Positions 1 through 11,478 of a DNA stretch of 64,000 nt are shown in pieces. This DNA is from Lineus longissimus (lineage: Eukaryota > Nemertea > Pilidiophora > Heteronemertea > Lineidae): contig NC_088312.1 of NCBI RefSeq assembly GCF_910592395.1, forward strand, positions 10,974,001 through 11,038,000, in the 5' to 3' direction. The translations under genes and the position numbers were made by a program. The number at the start of each line of letters is the position of its first letter. The stretch's first letter is position 1. The notes beneath the pieces were generated by a model that saw only the letters and a program-made list of their open reading frames with translations, was not told where the DNA came from and ran no database searches.

Positions 1-776
1 AATTCCTGAGAAAGTGGGTTTTGGGGGCTTTTCTAATGGCGCTAGCTCCGAAACTATACATTTGATACAAACTCCCGACTTCAGACGTGGTTGATATAAC
101 TCTTAGGATTATATTCCCAAGATTTCAGCTTTATTGGAGAAAAATTCATAGTGTCCATAGGGGGGTTGAAAATTGGAGGATTTTCAATTTTTTTCCCAAC
201 AAATATGCGAAAAATATTACTTTCCACCTAGAATTAATCAAAATTTCGCAAACTATCATAAAGTACTTCCTTGCAACAATCATTTGTGAAGCTTTCAAAA
301 CTTTTGGCTGATTTATTTGACCCTAAATCAGCAAAAACCAAACATTTTAGTGTTTGTATGCACCAATGCACAGGAGGCTAATTGCCAGATTAATTCACAT
401 CTTTCCAATCTCAAACAATAGGAATGATGGAGTCTCCCTCTATTCAAAACAGAGTGTGCTAGGCCCGCAATAGCTGGTAATGCATTGGAAAAACATTTGA
501 AGGTTCTTGCTGAAGGCAGTTAATTGATGGCCAACTTGAGCAATCATTAACAAAAGATTTCTTCGGTATTTAGGTTACTATATAGGCTACCTAGGGTAAT
601 TCTAAGAACTGTCTAAGAACTGTCTGTTAACTGTCTGTCTATAGTCTTGGAAAACTACATAAAAAAGTACATATGCAAATTGGTGACATTAAAAAGGTGA
701 TGTGGGTCATGATGCCATCTCAGCCATTCAAGGCCGGTTTGATACCAAGCCACTCTGTTTAGCAAGTAGTGATACA
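1..776. other. Non-genic stretch, AT-rich
   Basis: I see no coding exon here. The only longish frame (87-311, 74 codons) is AT-driven, shows no domain, and has no convincing splice context. The stretch ends where the first copy of the dispersed TA-flanked MITE begins. Confidence 0.5.
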
Positions 777-957
777 TACAGTAGAACCTCTCTATTAAGG
801 ACACCCTCGGGACTGACAAATGCTGTCCTCAATGGAGAGGTGTCCTGACTAGAGTGGTCAAATTGAATGGAAAAACCCAATTTGGGACAAAACTAGTGTC
901 GTTAATAGAGAGGGTGTCCTCAATAGAGAGGTGTCCACTAAGGGAGGTTCCACTGTA
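777..957 (+). mobile_element. TA-flanked MITE, family M1 (copy 1 of 10)
   Basis: This is a repeat of about 180 bp with imperfect terminal inverted repeats: it opens TACAGTAGAACCTC and closes GAGGTTCCACTGTA. Inside, the phrase TCTATTAAGGACACC and its complement alternate, so the unit can fold on itself. TA at both ends suggests a Tc1/mariner-type target duplication. The same family recurs nine more times in the window. It has no coding capacity. Confidence 0.8.
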
Positions 958-1450
958 TTTGAACACATCTCCTTGGGGTTATTTTTGTAATGTTTGGGCA
1001 TTTTCATATTTGCCTTGCTAATTGTAATCACACTTTATTAGGTGAAGAAAAATGACCACATCTGCCATTCATCTTTCTAGTATTATAATGTTTTACTCTG
1101 TTTTCCCTTGATCGATTCTATTCAGTATTTCGTTATATTCTTCCTGTAGTCATCTTCACCATCTCAAGTATTATACTTCTTTTAGTATCTGTCTGGCAGT
1201 TTCCAAAATCAATTCCTTGTCGCAGGATGCCCTCTGATTCTTTGTGGATATTATTCCGCTCAGCATAGCATGGACTTTGGAAAGATGCCCTTAGATGATT
1301 CCTATGAATGATGGTCAAATTATATCAATGTCAGGAACAACAAGGTGGGGGGCTAATTCCGTAATGTCAGACCTCCAAATTAGCCAGCCAGGTCAAATCA
1401 CCGAGGTGACGAAACACGGTGATCATGCAGTATGAGAATCGTGCACTAAA

Positions 1451-1885
1451 GATTTGGTGCATCAAATCAATCTGACGACTGACAGACATAGATTTAGTGC
1501 ATCAAATCAATCTGACGACTGACAGACATAGATTTGGTGCATCAAATCAATCTGACGACTGACAGACATAGATTTAGTGCATCAAATCAATCTGACGACT
1601 GACAGACATAGATTTGGTGCATCAAATCAATCTGACGACTGACAGACATAGATTTGGTGCATCAAATCAATCTGACGACTGACAGACATAGATTTGGTGC
1701 ATCAAATCAATCTGACGACTGACAGACATAGATTTGGTGCATCAAATCAATCTGACGACTGACAGACATAGATTTGGTGCATCAAATCAATCTGACGACT
1801 GACAGACATAGATTTGGTGCATCAAATCAATCTGACGACTGACAGACATAGATTTAGTGCATCAAATCAATCTGACGACTGACAG
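1451..1885. repeat. 40-bp tandem satellite, 11 units
   Basis: Units start every 40 bp (1451, 1491, 1531 and so on to 1851) and are virtually identical. The only regular variation is GATTTAGTGC versus GATTTGGTGC at the unit start. The last unit is truncated after GACGACTGACAG. Near identity points to recent amplification. There are no spacers, so it is not a CRISPR array. Confidence 0.95.
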
Positions 1886-4355
1886 TCTGTCTAGTTGGGA
1901 TTCTGGCCAGAGCCTTTGGCATCTTGTAATCGAGTTAAACAAAGTGTCCCAAAGTTATTTCCCAGTTGTATCCCATTGGAAAAAAGTTTAAACCTACCAC
2001 TACTTGAGGTTGAGATGCTTATAGTCTTGAGCGCTACTCGATCAGTTCACTCAGTTTGTACTCGTAAGTTTGCTTGAGTGCTGAAAACCCGGAAATACTC
2101 GTGGCCACTTTATTCTGCGGTTTTGTGAAGTTGCAAGTTTTGCTTACTTTCAATTTAGCGTTCGAACAACCCTGTAACAGTCATTTCATTTTCAAGGCCG
2201 TGTATTTTCTCAATTGTATGGCTTTGTCATGTATTAATTATCATGACAATAGATGCTTGAGAGAGCTGTTGTGTTCTGTTGAAAGTATTTGCATTGATTT
2301 CGACTCCCCTTGGTATAAACAGAAGATAGATTCTAAAATTGATTGTCTAAACAATTTTCATTTGTCCAGCGCATGGTCACATGTGTCATGTGCCATCTGA
2401 CAATATAAAATCAGGGTCTGATCTGTTCTGGAGTCCATGAGCTAGGGTTCAGATGGTTATGTCAAGATATATAAGAAAACCATGGACCATTGATCATATA
2501 TTATAGTCCAACGAGTGTGTGCGGCCCCTCGAAGCATTAGTGAGATTAGTTAGGCATATAAACTATTCTACTGTGTGTACGCTATTTAGCCAATTAAAGG
2601 GTGCCTGTACACATGAACCAAAAATGGGAAGGGGAACATTTTCTGGGGCACCCCGCCGACTGCCTGTTGTGTAAGGTAGACCTTATTCATGGACAATTCA
2701 GTATCTTATTTTAAAAAGTATTTTTATGTGACATTTTTTCTTGAGTCACGCTGTACAGTATCATTCAGATGCCAAGTTATCTCTTTACATTGTGTTGAGA
2801 CAGATTGGTTGGTATGGTTATTTTTATAAGGATTTTGTATGAACATCATGTGGTCACTTGGACTTTGTTGTGTAAGTGTCAGATATTGTGACATATTATC
2901 ATACAACCTGAACCTCATGGTTTATATTCCCTATAGCGAGATATCGAGGGTGTTATCGAGAATTTTAAAAATATGACATTATGCGTATATCATTTACATG
3001 ATTGTACTGTAACATCTGGTGATAATCCCTGCATCTGGTTAATACTTAGTAAATGCATTTCCAGGGATCTTCAATGGGAACAGGCCACTTAATGCTGGGA
3101 TAAGTTTTGAGTACATGTCACACAATTTTCGAATTGGTTTATGTAGGGTTCACTTTTCCACCTGTAACGTGTAACTTTACTTGTCATTCGTGACATGAAG
3201 AACAAAAAAGTCATCTGAAAAGAGGGCGCTACGTACGATTCATATCGTAACTTTCCCCTCATGTCATGTCTTGTCACGTTTTCAAGCCTAAGTGTGACAA
3301 GTGACAGGTGAAAATGAACCATGGCAGGTGACAACATCAATCCAATACACATCTTTCCAGAAATGGGGCGCTGAGTGTCCAAAATAGTGATGTCATAAGG
3401 GGAAACTAGGCCTTATGGTGGAGGGACAAAGGAGATAGTCATGGTTGACCAACACACTTGCATGCCTTTGATGACGGACAAGGGGGAAAAAGTTAGTTTC
3501 AGTGCAAGCCACCAACTTCGGGAAGCATCTATAAACGCAGCATTATTGGTCCCACTCCTAGTTGATACAAAACAGCATGTAGTGTAGGGTGTGAAGCTCT
3601 GGGTAGCTTGTTGAGTCGGTGTAAATTATGCACACTTCACTCAAAATATTGTGGATACCACCCCATACATTGTAACTCCTGTTTGTAACACAGTTTATGT
3701 TTATAGTTTGGCTTTATATATATATGTACACAACTGACACGGTTTCTCCTTGTTAGTCCACATGCATTATTTAACCAGACTGTGTTTCCATCTTGTGGGT
3801 GTTGATTCAACCAATATCAACTTCAGGTGTTGGGAGTTTTTGCAAATCTCCCAAAATGCCAACGTGAATGCCTATCTCATTGTTTGAACTCCTGATAAGT
3901 TGAACGATCGGATAGGCGTCCACAAGGGTTTTGCGAAAGCTCCCTAATATTTACCTCTATACCACCACTGGTCACCATATCGGAAGAGGACCTCCCTCAA
4001 AATTTAAGTGTTAGCCTCTTTTCGAGGACTTTGTGAAAGCTATATACCTGCACTGGTCTCCATACTCGGAAGAGGACCTAGCTCCCTCAAAATCAGTTTG
4101 CTAAAATTTTAAGTGTTGGCCCCTTTTCAATATAGAAATGGGACACATCGTTACTGTTGGATGATACTAACATTGTGCTAGTTGTATCATGGTCCGTCTT
4201 CAGCGAGTCATATCATTTATATACCGAAGTACATGTCTGTCCAATGTTATTGAAAGAAATAAAGCAGACCACTGTGTTGAGTGTCAATTTTGTCTTCATC
4301 GTTCTCAATGTTTTGGCTTTTTGATCGTCTTCCTACTGCTGTCATTAAGACGCCT
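1886..4355. other. Non-genic stretch with unassigned ORFs
   Basis: Open frames exist at 2074-2400 (+, 108 codons) and 3089-3382 (-, 97 codons), but neither resembles a family I know. Around 3925-4125 there is a diverged two-copy direct repeat (the block TCGGAAGAGGACCT appears at about 3979 and 4069, followed by CCTCAAAAT). I see no confident exon. Confidence 0.4.
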
Positions 4356-4359
4356 AGTC

Positions 4360-5000
4360 CTATTGCTGGCATAGTAGGATGTGCCATAAATCGTCAATCA
4401 TCTCGTCTCAACCAGATACCTAGAGGTCCTATTGCTGGCATAGTAGGATGTCCCATCAATCATCTCGTCTCAACCAGATAGCTAGAGGTCCTATTGCTGG
4501 CATAGTAGGATGTCCCATCAATCATCTTGTCTCAACCAGATAGCTAGAGGTCCTATTGCTGGGGTAGTAGGATGTCCCATCAATCATCTTGTCTCAACCA
4601 GATAGCTAGAGGTCCTATTGCTGGCGTAGTAGGATGTCCCATCAATCATCTTGTCTCAACCAGATAGCTAGAGGTCCTATTGCTGGCATAGTAGGATGTC
4701 CCATCAATCATCTTGTCTCAACCAGATAGCTAGAGGTCCTATTGCTGGCATAGTAGGATGTCCCATCAATCATCTTGTCTCAACCAGATAGCTAGAGGTC
4801 CTATTGCTGGCATAGTAGGATGTCCCATCAATCATCTTGTCTCAACCAGATAGCTAGAGGTCCTATTGCTGGCATAGTAGGATGTCCCATCAATCATCTT
4901 GTCTCAACCAGATAGCTAGAGGTCCTATTGCTGGCATAGTAGGATGTCCCATCAATCATCTTGTCTCAACCAGATAGCTAGAGGTCCTATTGCTGGGAAC
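4360..5000. repeat. Minisatellite, 62-bp subarray (about 10 units)
   Basis: The marker GTCCTATTGCTGG recurs at 4426, 4488 and 4550, a constant 62-bp step, with nearly identical units to about 4990. Because 62 is not divisible by three, and the unit carries a TAG in the frame that is open further on, this half has no long frame. It is related to the 69-bp array that follows. Confidence 0.93.
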
Positions 5001-5080
5001 GTTGGATTTTACATTAAGCGCCAACCTCAGTAGGATGTCACATCAAACATCAACTTTCGGATATCCTTCAGTCACTAGGA

Positions 5081-7255
5081 GTCATATTGCTGGGATAGTA
5101 GGATGTCCCATCAATCGTATGTCGTCCAGTCTCCGCCAAATACCTAGAGGTCCTATTGCTGGCATAGTAGGATGTCCCATCAATCGTATGTCGTCCAGTC
5201 TCCGCCAAATACCTAGAGGTCCTATTGCTGGGATAGTAGGATGTCCCATCAATCGTATGTCGTCCAGTCTCCGCCAAATACCTAGAGGTCCTATTGCTGG
5301 GATAGTAGGATGTCCCATCAATCGTATGTCGTCCAGTCTCCGCCAAATACCTAGAGGTCCTATTGCTGGGATAGTAGGATGTCCCATCAATCATATGTCG
5401 TCCAGTCTCCACCAAATACCTAGAGGTCCTATTGCTGGGATAGTAGGATGTCCCATCAATCGGTTGTCATCCAGTCTCCACCAAATACCCAGAGGTCCTA
5501 TTGCTGGGATAGTAGGATGTCCCATCAATCGTATGTCGTCCAATCTCAACCAAATACCTAGAGGTCCTATTGCTGGGATAGTAGGATGTCCCATCAATCG
5601 TATGTCGTCCAATCTCAACCAAATACCTAGAGGTCCTATTGCTGGGAGAGTAGGATGCCCATCAATCGTATGTCGTCCAGTCTCAACCAAATACCTAGAG
5701 GTCCTATTGCTGGGATAGTAGGATGCCCATCAATCGTATGTCGTCCAGTCTCAACCAAATACCCAGAGGTCCTATTGCTGGGATAGTAAGATGTCCCATC
5801 AATCGTATGTCGTCCAGTCTCAACCAAATACCTAGAGGTCCTATTGCTGGAATAGTAAGATGTCCCATCAATCGTATGTCGTCCAGTCTCAACCAAATAC
5901 CTAGAGGTCCTATTGCTGGAATAGTAAGATGTCCCATCAATCGTATGTCGTCCAGTCTCAACCAAATACCTAGAGGTCCTATTGCTGGGGCAGTAGGATG
6001 TCCTATCAATCGTATGTCGTCCAGTCTCAGCCAAATACCTAGAGGTCCTATTGCTGGAATAGTAAGATGTCCCATCAATCGTATGTCGTCCAGTCTCAAC
6101 CAAATACCTAGAGATCCTATTGCTGGGGCAGTAGGATGTCCATCAATCGTATGTCGTCCAGTCTCCACCAAATACCCAGAGGTCCTATTGCTGGGATAGT
6201 AGGATGCCCATCAATCGTATGTCGTCCAGTCTCAACCAAATACCTAGAGGTCCTATTGCTGGAATAGTAAGATGTCCCATCAATCGTATGTCGTCCAGTC
6301 TCAACCAAATACCTAGAGGTCCTATTGCTGGGGCAGTAGGATGTCCTATCAATCGTATGTCGTCCAGTCTCAGCCAAATACCTAGAGGTCCTACTGCTGG
6401 AATAGTAAGATGTCCCATCAATCGTATGTCGTCCAGTCTCAACCAAATACCTAGAGGTCCTATTGCTGGGGCAGTAGGATGTCCTATCAATCGTATGTCG
6501 TCCAGTCTCAGCCAAATACCTAGAGGTCCTATTGCTGGGATAGTAGGATGTCCCATCAATCGTATGTCGTCCAGTCTCAACCAAATACCTAGAGATCCTA
6601 TTGCTGGGGCAGTAGGATGTCCTATCAATCGTATGTCGTCCAGTCTCAGCCAAATACCTAGAGGTCCTATTGCTGGGGCAGTAGGATGTCCCATCAATCG
6701 TATGTCGTCCAGTCTCAACCAAATACCTAGAGATCCTATTGCTGGGGCAGTAGGATGTCCTATCAATCGTATGTCGTCCAGTCTCAGCCAAATACCTAGA
6801 GGTCCTATTGCTGGAATAGTAAGATGTCCCATCAATCGTATGTCGTCCAGTCTCAACCAAATACCTAGAGGTCCTATTGCTGGGGCAGTAGGATGTCCTA
6901 TCAATCGTATGTCGTCCAGTCTCAACCAAATACCTAGAGGTCCTATTGCTGGCGCAGTAGGATGTCCATCAATCGTATGTCGTCCAGTTTCCACCAAATA
7001 CCTAGAGGTCCTATTGCTGGGATAGTAGGATGTCCTATCAATCGTATGTCGTCCAGTCTCAGCCAAATACCTAGAGATCCTATTGCTGGGATAGTAGGAT
7101 GTCCATCAATCGTATGTCGTCCAGTCTCAACCAAATACCTAGAGGTCCTATTGCTGGGATAGTAGGATGTCCCATCAATCGTATGTCGTCCAGTCTCAGC
7201 CAAATACCTAGAGATCCTATTGCTGGGATAGTAGGATGTCCCATCAATCGTCAAT
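5081..7255. repeat. Minisatellite, 69-bp subarray (about 31 units)
   Basis: This is the same core as the 62-bp array, lengthened by about 7 bp (GTATGTCGTCCAGT replaces CTTGTC around the middle). A 69-bp unit is 23 codons, so all copies stay in register and open frames of 150-290 codons appear on both strands (consensus around PIAGIVGCPINRMSSSLNQI). One-base deletions in units near 5655, 5723, 6138, 6205, 6962 and 7100 break the frame repeatedly. Between about 6240 and 6960 two unit types alternate, forming a roughly 138-bp higher-order repeat. It is best read as non-coding satellite DNA. Confidence 0.93.
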
Positions 7256-7460
7256 CATGTTGTCTCAACCAGATACCTAGAGGTCCTATTGCTGGCATAG
7301 TAGGATGTCCCATCAATCATCAATCATCTCGTCTCAACCAGATAGCTAGAGGTCCTATTGCTGGGATAGTAGGATGTTCCTTCAATCATAAGCCTTCATT
7401 CAACCAGACACCTGGAGGTCGTATTGCTCGGAATTTAGGATGTTCCATCAATCATCAAAT
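7256..7460. repeat. Degenerate edge of the minisatellite
   Basis: Three diverged units (CCTATTGCTGG and GTATTGCTCGG variants) of mixed length close the array. Divergence at the edge is typical of satellites whose centre is homogenised. From 7461 to about 7900 I see no gene. Confidence 0.75.
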
Positions 7461-7902
7461 ATCTGTAGATCATGCAATCATAGTAACTGATCTTGAAGAT
7501 GGATAACAGGATATAAGGAGCACGTGGGGTTTGCTCGAAGGCTTAAGGCCAAATATTCATCATGGCAACCTATCTCTCCACTGGTCCGGAAGACAGTACA
7601 CTGCTGAGAGCCTTGGGTTGAAGGCCAGGTGCATGCACATCCTGCCATAGCGACACGATCACTGGCCGTATGGAAAATAGCAGTTCCAAAATTGTGACGT
7701 TGGGACAATCCTTTTTATTACTTCGTCAACAATTAGGCATACACTGTGTCAATATTCGGTTAATCAATTGAAAGTTCAGGTTAGCCTATACATGCATTTG
7801 AATTTTATCACGGTAGGACAGATAACTCTGACAAATCGCGATATTGTGACCCTGATACATATGTATGAATATAGGTGACATGTTGTACTGGGTTACCATT
7901 CT

Positions 7903-8383
7903 AATACAGCATGGACATAAACACATACTTCAAATTGAAGGAAAAGCAAGGAAGGTAGAGGAGGTTGGTCTGCATGTTTGACCTTTAAGCTATTTTAAAG
8001 GGGCATATTTGCCACAACTCATGGTCCATTCATGCGTTCTCCGTTCCTGGATTCTCCTGAAAACGGGTTCTTCGATTTGGTACAGTTTTGTCTGTTAAAC
8101 TTTGTAACAACCCACTCTAAACGCGCATCTACATGTATCATGCTCGTTCGGCAAAACCAGCATGGTCATGATTGATGATTCATCAATACCTGTCTCCTTC
8201 GGTCCATGCTCCTCCATTCAAGGAACAGGCCAAGAGAGTCGTCTGCTATCTCATTCAGTTACCCAGTGTTTAGATTCTTCTTCTTCTTCTACTTCAGTCA
8301 GTGGCGGATAATCTTTGTCATCTTCTTCTCAGGGACAGTCCAGTGTAATTTGGAGGAGAGGAATCTAGTGCAATCGCGGCATC
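7903..8383 (+). promoter_or_regulatory. Upstream/5' leader of the dioxygenase gene (duplicated at 23182)
   Basis: This segment immediately precedes the dioxygenase start and is repeated almost base for base at 23182-23667. It presumably holds the promoter and 5' untranslated leader. A possible leader splice acceptor, TCTTCTTCTCAG, lies about 50 bp before the ATG. I see no clear TATA box; assignment as promoter rests on position only. Confidence 0.4.
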
Positions 8384-10581
8384 ATGTTCACAAGGTTCGC
8401 TAGGTCCACCCTACGGTCTGCAGGCAAATGTGGACTCATCAGCGCCGTTCGGCAAAATATGCGCACCGTCGTACAACTCGCTGGACGTCCATGGCTACCT
8501 GGCTCAGATAGTCCGACCTTCCCGAAAGAAATGACTCTATTTAATGCAAGCTTTCCGCACCCCGTAAAGGTGGACGTTGCAAGGGAAGACTTAGCTTCCT
8601 TTGCCAAAGATTTCCGGCCAACATTGGATGAAGAACTACGCCAACATGGCGCAGTCGTCATCCAGGGTCTTCCTCTCGAGGCGGCTAAGGATTTCTCCGA
8701 GTTTTACGACGCGATGGAGTATCATCCCATTCCGTACACTGGTGGTACTGGCGGGAGAGAGAAACTACTAAAGAATGTCTTCACCACCAGCAGCGACCCT
8801 GAGGAATACACCCTCGAACAGCATAATGAAATGTCCTATCTACCATTCTGGCCACACCTGGTAAGCTCTTCGGTGCTTTTTTGCCGAAACGGCGTGGCGA
8901 AACTCCATGGTTTTGATAAATAAGATGTGTTTTATCATTTGATTATAGTCACAGAGATGAGCCAAAAGAAAGGAACGTGTAGGGAGAAGGAGGTGGTATG
9001 GTTTTTGTGTCACTGCGATGGGTAAAAATAAGGGAGCGTGTATAGAGAAGGAGGTGTTTCTAAAAACTTTACTCGAGCCAATGGAAATAAGTTAAGAGAA
9101 TGTTCTAGAGTACATTGTGCTTGTGTCTTGTCCTTCCAGTTATTCATCTACTGTGAGGTTGAAACTGAGAAGGGATGCGGAGGCGAGAACGGCTTAACGG
9201 ACGTCAGGGTACTCTACGACAGCATTGACCCAGACATCACGGAGAAATTCAATCGTCTTGGGGTTCGTTACTGGCGATATCTACCGCTGCCGTCCCATCC
9301 GAAATATAAGGCGTACACTGCTTGGCATAAGGTACGACTTATACGAATGTTCATCTTGTTGTTTGTTATCTTCTGTAATTATTTATTGCTTTTATAATCA
9401 CGCAGTTATACGAGCCGACAGTAGTTTGATTATACTCGTGCTCGCAAGATACTCTTATTGACTGCCTCATTACGAAGAGGCAGAAAATCAATTTCCCGGC
9501 GGTTAGTCTGTGCCTTTGCCACCCGGGACGTTAAAGCGAACTGGAACCGCCAAGCCAGATCGTATGACCTCGTTTTCATTTCCCGCGTATCGGGTGATCA
9601 GAACGAGGCATGAATGAAACATGGCGCCTAGCTGTCAATCATTCAGTGACGTCACTACTATGGAATTTACTACGAAAATTCATGAATGAAAGATCGCATG
9701 ACTCACGTGATTCTCACATGATTCTCAATAATAACAAATTGAACTGCGCATGCTCGGGCACTGGGGGCGGAGCTACAAATCTGAACTCGACTTTCTCGGG
9801 CGGTGAAAGTCGAAAAGTTGAATAAATCGCTCGGCGGTTCCAGTTCGCTTTAAACTATCACCCGCGTTGCTTTTAGACTCTTGAAACCGACGACATGGCC
9901 GAGCTAGAGACGAGGGTTAGCGATGCTGGGTGTTCCTTTAAGCGTGACGAGGAGGGAGGGCTGTGTTTCTGGATGAACCGCCCAGCCATGTCACCACATT
10001 TCAGAACGGGTAAGTAGACACAAATCTTGCATAATGTCGCAACAATGGTCGAACTTTGCAAGTGTGTTTAGCATGACACTTATTCCGTCTGAGGACCCAA
10101 CCCATTTTTACAAACGTTTCTCGATTAGCTTCCTTTAAATTGATTACACGACGTTCTGTGTCCTTGCCAATATCAGTGAGGTTTTACATGCCTTACGTTT
10201 ATGATGACGCTTACATTTTCAAAATATCGTTTGATTTCACTGTTGTTCGTTTTAGGTGAAATGTTATGGTTCGGTCAGATCTGCAGTTACAACTACACAT
10301 TCCTAAAAGATTGCTATCCTGGTCACAGCGAACATTTCGTCGACGTTCCCGAGGAAAAGTATCCTTTCACAACAATGTACGGCGACGGAACACTGATTGA
10401 ACCAGAAGTAATTCGTCACATCCGAGAGAAAACATGGGAGTGCACGAAGGGTGGTCAATTGAAGCAAATGGAAGTTCTAGTCTTTGATAACATGCTGTTT
10501 TCTCACTGTAGACTTTCATTTACCGGTCAAAGGGTTAATCGTGTCGCACAGGCATGTTACAGGGAATACCTCCATATATAA
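8384..10581 (+). CDS. TauD/TfdA-family Fe(II)/2-oxoglutarate dioxygenase (clavaminate-synthase-like)
   Basis: Four exons, 8384-8860, 9140-9331, 9877-10009 and 10256-10581, join in phase (0, 0, 1) to 375 residues, the usual size for clavaminate-synthase-like proteins. The first 35 residues are rich in Arg and Ser with almost no acid (MFTRFARSTLRSAGK), so I infer a mitochondrial presequence. The iron site is visible: His147-x-Glu149 in QHNEMSYLPFWP, with distal His351 in FSHCRLSFTGQR, where Arg360 is a candidate 2-oxoglutarate anchor. The family oxidises small carboxylate or amino-acid-like substrates using O2 and 2-oxoglutarate; the substrate is unknown. The start is the first ATG of the conserved frame. 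A 323-bp MITE sits in intron 2. AATAAA occurs at about 10881. A 5' fragment is duplicated at 23668. Confidence 0.9.
9531..9853. mobile_element. TTAA-flanked MITE in dioxygenase intron 2
   Basis: Perfect 21-bp inverted termini, TTAAAGCGAACTGGAACCGC at the left and its reverse complement ending CGCTTTAA at the right, bound 323 bp with no coding frame of note. TTAA at both ends suggests a TTAA target duplication as in piggyBac-type elements. It ends only 24 bp before exon 3. Confidence 0.8.
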
Positions 10582-11478
10582 GGGGACATATGGTAGAACA
10601 AGACTTCTTTACTAAATGTTCGAAAGACCCTGTCCATCTTGGTGTGTTAATCTGTGTCCTGGCCAGTCATAAAGTCATCAGTTTCAGACTCCCGGGCGTC
10701 TTCGTTACACCAGTAATCCAGTCTTGAGAATTGAGCCAGCCACAGTCATTTTAGCAACTGTCGCTTCAGAAACAATATTCGACGATTAAATTGTAGTCTG
10801 ATGTCCCCATAATCAAGCACTATAGGACTGCTAGTGCTCTTTCATTATGATCATTGTACAACTTTTGATAATCACTCGAAAATAAATGTAAATTGTCAGT
10901 GATTTGTCAAATTTACTTGATGGAGAGATGGTATAGTATAACTTACGCGTAGATTCAAAACTTGAAAAGACTGCAGTTTCTGGTGCTCGAAACGCCCCCC
11001 CCCCCCACCCCAACGCCCCTATAACCCTGGTTCTAACCCCAGTTTTATCAAGCGAGGTTTCTGCCGAACAAAAAGAAGCAGAAAATATCGTGAAATGTAG
11101 AAAGAGGTCAATTAATGCGCCCCGGAGCACGTTCAAGCCGATAAAAGTATAAAATCCCAGCAAGGAACGCATGAACGTTTTTGGTAGACTTCGTCAGAAA
11201 ATACTCATCGGCGGCTCCAATGGATGCTAGCTTTGACGTCACTACGGCATGAATCAATCCCAGAATCCTACACGTCCCCTGGCAACCTCACAACACCTTC
11301 CAGATTTCGTGGCGGCAAGACGTGCTGAAATTATTTTTTTAAACGGAAAAACAATTCCAAGGTAACTTGAGATTTATCTCGATAGCTTCAATCTGATGAG
11401 CCTGAACTACAAGGGGCAAATTGCCGCCGAACACGTGAAGGAAAAACTCAAAAACTTAAGTTTTGTGCGATATTATTA
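10582..11478. other. Non-genic stretch downstream of the dioxygenase
   Basis: It contains the likely 3' untranslated region (AATAAA near 10881), a poly-C run near 10990, and from about 11205 a block that reappears at 23712-24001 in the second duplication copy. I see no coding exon. Confidence 0.5.

Noticed and set aside
1451-1885. Possible CRISPR-like direct-repeat array
   Set aside because: Repeats are contiguous without unique spacers, and the genome is eukaryotic.
4990-7506. Long open frames (up to 293 codons, both strands) in the 69-bp array
   Set aside because: They arise because the unit is 23 codons long. They are open in several frames and on both strands at once, are interrupted by single-base deletions, and lack splice or start context.
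8206-8403. 65-codon frame rich in Phe, repeated at 23490-23687
   Set aside because: It overlaps the dioxygenase leader and start in another frame, and its conservation is explained by the duplication. The Phe run comes from a CTTCTTCTT tract.
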